Part shown: piece after piece, positions 63,825 through 64,000 of the stretch
How the letters are laid out: the number at the start of each line of letters is the position of its first letter
Numbering within the stretch: the stretch's first letter is position 1
Source of the DNA: CAXQZM01 sp965229645
Lineage (GTDB): Bacteria; Pseudomonadota; Alphaproteobacteria; UBA7985
Length of the DNA stretch: 64,000 nucleotides
Assembly (NCBI GenBank): GCA_965229645.1
Contig: OZ245893.1
Span: 1,240,001-1,304,000 of the forward strand
Direction: 5' to 3'
The notes under the pieces: model-generated
What the model saw: the letters and a program-made list of their open reading frames with translations, nothing else
The model's database searches: none
Told to the model about the DNA's origin: nothing
Position numbers and translations under genes: made by a program

Positions 63825-64000
63825 TTAGGGCGCGGACGGTGTGGCGGCTAGGTTAGCTAACAACTCAGCAACTAGCAATTCGGCAAACACGTTTGGCGGG
63901 GTCGCCTCGGCCATGATGCCAGGGGGCGCTTGGCGTTGGGTCAGCAACTCGGCCATCTCGTTTGCTACTTCGCGCTCAAATTTCTGAGATGCAGCTTGTT
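63825..64000 (-). CDS. C-terminal end of an unidentified protein (partial)
   Basis: The minus strand is open from the right edge to a TAA at 63825-63827, giving 57 codons: KFEREVANEMAELLTQR, a short proline segment, then FAELLVAELLANLAATPSAP. Helical and acidic; no family recognised. The gene continues beyond the window. Confidence 0.55.
   Translation of the reverse strand, partial: QAASQKFEREVANEMAELLTQRQAPPGIMAEATPPNVFAELLVAELLANLAATPSAP

Overview
The window looks like a chromosomal segment from an alphaproteobacterium, probably Rhodospirillales-like. This rests on gene order and families rather than on a marker gene: etfB-etfA, argH-lptM-lysA with a divergent tlpA, a two-Cys TtcA, and a gene-transfer-agent-type three-TM holin domain. 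Most genes are GC-rich. Several accessory stretches (about 0.6-5 kb, 14.8-17.1 kb, 51.9-52.8 kb) are visibly AT-richer and full of broken genes.

Region 1 (1-24.4 kb) is a defence and mobile-DNA island. It starts with the tail of a kinase/zinc-ribbon/FHA-like protein, a small HNH nuclease and two divergent unknown genes, one with an HExxH motif. Two diverged copies of a PD-(D/E)XK-type nuclease gene with its leader (4378-5829 broken, 17158-18610 intact) bracket three sets of sequence: a serine resolvase with a recognisable three-dyad res site, a complete type I restriction-modification operon (hsdR-hsdM-hsdS) followed by an Mrr-type endonuclease, and relics of an M15 peptidase, a second resolvase and a DUF2779 protein. 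A type III restriction system follows. Its mod gene is split by an ISAs1-like element with a clean 10-bp target duplication, while res is intact.

Region 2 (24.4-36.7 kb) mixes housekeeping genes (thioredoxin-like protein, etfBA, a periplasmic binding-like protein, ttcA) with a decayed toxin-antitoxin pair, a membrane-anchored TPR protein carrying six exact-period 144-bp repeats, and a DUF4411/ImmA-IrrE pair. Intergenic spaces are colonised by MITE-like elements that share ATACCA(G/A)CGGC ends but have at least three different cores.

Region 3 (36.7-51.9 kb) holds a 3016-residue secreted protein made of about 27 Calx-beta-like domains, a tandem family of methyltransferases (two intact, one relic), tlpA, argH, lptM, lysA and a tRNA-Arg(CCG). 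Region 4 (51.9-55.5 kb) has an AT-rich methyltransferase and a small prophage remnant: a holin-amidase fusion, a small membrane/coiled-coil protein and a frameshifted tail-collar protein.

Region 5 (55.5-63.5 kb) is the most interesting system. A membrane-anchored TagF-like glycerophosphotransferase-family protein is followed by a 925-residue fusion of a YidC/Oxa1-like domain to a sulfatase-fold (LTA-synthase-like) domain. Next come a cytidylyltransferase-PEP mutase fusion, phosphonopyruvate decarboxylase and an iron alcohol dehydrogenase. Read together, the genes predict synthesis and CMP-activation of a phosphonate headgroup, most simply 2-hydroxyethylphosphonate, and its transfer to a surface polymer in a Gram-negative cell. 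The pathway steps are supported by motifs. The final polymer and the role of the YidC-like domain are inference.
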